DNA from: Adiantum capillus-veneris
Lineage: Eukaryota; Streptophyta; Polypodiopsida; Polypodiales; Pteridaceae
Assembly (NCBI GenBank): GCA_014529385.2
Contig: CM043944.1
Location: 84,355,384-84,419,383, forward strand
Length of the DNA: 64,000 nucleotides
Direction: 5' to 3'
Below are positions 63,124 through 64,000 of the stretch, piece after piece; within the stretch, counting starts at the first letter, position 1, and each line of letters opens with the position of its first letter. Position numbers and translations under genes: made by a program. The notes beneath the pieces were generated by a model that was not told the origin of the DNA, did not search any database, and was given only the letters and a program-made list of their open reading frames with translations.

Positions 63124-64000
63124 GCATACAAGAAACAATTTGAAGTAGGTGTGTTTGTATGCTTGCATGGGTGCACTGACCAAATGGGAAGGTCAAGGGA
63201 CCTGACAGCATTCTTCTACGTAGCAGTAGGGGGTAGGACACTAGAGACAGACAACTCCGTGCTACAAAGACAAACGTGGGAACTTGGAGAAATTATCACA
63301 GAACCGACCAGGTGAGGAGTTCAAACTGTAGAGATTCTAGTAAGAACGACACTAAAACAACGCTCATGATAGAAATGTGGTTCACACGTAGAGAAAGACA
63401 AGTATCGCAATTACAGTGGAGAAAGGGTACCTTATGAGCAAATGTGGAAACTTCTACAACATAGCAGAGAGATTGAGAGTGTTGCAGAGACAGTAACAGA
63501 ACAGAGAAACAGAGACAGTAACAAAACGGGTGTTCTGGTGGGAAGGTAGTGGGGAGAAGAGAAATGGGAGATTCATCATAAGGCATAACGATTTCAGCTG
63601 GTGAAATGGTTGCAGACTATTTACTCAGATGTTTACTTAGAGGGATAATAGCACGTGACTCTGGAGCCATTTACCAGCGGCAATGGAACACCGTCCAAAG
63701 TGACTAACTGGATTGCTCCTTGTGGCAAAATTTCATGTACCCTGGCCCTTGCCAGGCTGGACCAGCTTTTTAGCTTTTTTCAAATATTTAGTTTGATAGA
63801 GTAGCACCAGTGTTCCTTGCGTTATTTTCGGCTTCCTGAGATGGCGATCATGCCACACTTTGCGACGAAGTTTCTCGGCTTGGAGAGTGTATAGCTAACA
63901 TCCTGCTTTCTTCTAACTGTGAGAGACGAGAGAGGTTTACGGAAGCAATCCCCGCTGTGACGCAAACACTTCCCACTCTTGCTGAACCTGAGTTGAACTC
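63123..64000. other. unrecognised sequence
   Basis: I see no retroelement motif, RNA gene or convincing coding region here. A minus-strand open frame at 63586-63296 is Ser/Leu/Cys-rich without any motif and is likely chance. Confidence 0.5.

Noticed and set aside
62314-63241. Open frames up to 289 codons, Pro/Ser/Asn-rich, on the minus strand
   Set aside because: They read through the G-rich minisatellite and the GT/GA runs; a C-poor repeat lacks stops by composition.
63296-63586. 96-codon minus-strand frame
   Set aside because: No motif, no splice or start context that I can support; likely chance.

Overview
The window reads as nuclear DNA of a land plant with a large, repeat-rich genome. 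The evidence is Ty1/copia and chromodomain-bearing Ty3/gypsy LTR retrotransposons primed by the plant-type initiator-Met tRNA site, LINEs, a tRNA-derived SINE, AAACCCTAA boxes inside LTRs, and one intron-containing kelch gene of a plant-type architecture. I cannot name the species; a lycophyte, fern or gymnosperm would fit the repeat load. Almost every open frame is a retroelement fragment, and nearly all are broken.

Layout. 1-1382: 3' end of a copia element (C1), inserted in a minus-strand gypsy element (A1, 1383-4613). 4674-5488: 3' end of a minus-strand LINE (L1) with a long (GA)n tail. 5489-10782: two fused gypsy remnants (A2, A3). 10783-30626: a four-layer nest. A short gag-only LTR element (B1, minus) was split by gypsy A4 (14716-29896, plus, target duplication ATGAT). 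A4 was split by gypsy A5 (18390-27368, duplication AAAAG), and A5 was split by a copia element C2 (20173-24867, minus, duplication ATTGG). B1 itself abuts a LINE (L2). 30632-39018: four minus-strand LINE copies head to tail (L2, L3a, L3b, L4). 39064-39484: a GC-rich block and an array of small palindromes.

39789-44091 (minus): the only host gene recognised, a kelch-repeat protein. Five exons join in frame across four introns. Its 2.7 kb second intron holds a SINE with a 16-bp target duplication, a perfect 38-bp inverted repeat and old retroelement relics. 44305-54430 (plus): LINEs L5a, L5b, L6 and L7, separated by pure (TC)n tracts. 54435-56235: an LTR-like remnant and a decayed unknown frame. 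56236-62088: a complete non-autonomous LTR element of the B family (target duplication GTTAC, LTRs about 2% different by eye). 62110-64000: a G-rich minisatellite, two microsatellites and unrecognised sequence.

The most interesting signals are three. First, a LINE group whose copies all end in a covarying 3' hairpin and whose members sit between (TC)n tracts, as expected of a microsatellite-targeting LINE. Second, the B family: gag plus a protease-like domain with DPG in place of DSG/DTG, no polymerase, and a conserved unrecognised reading frame where pol should be. Third, the perfect hairpin in the kelch intron.
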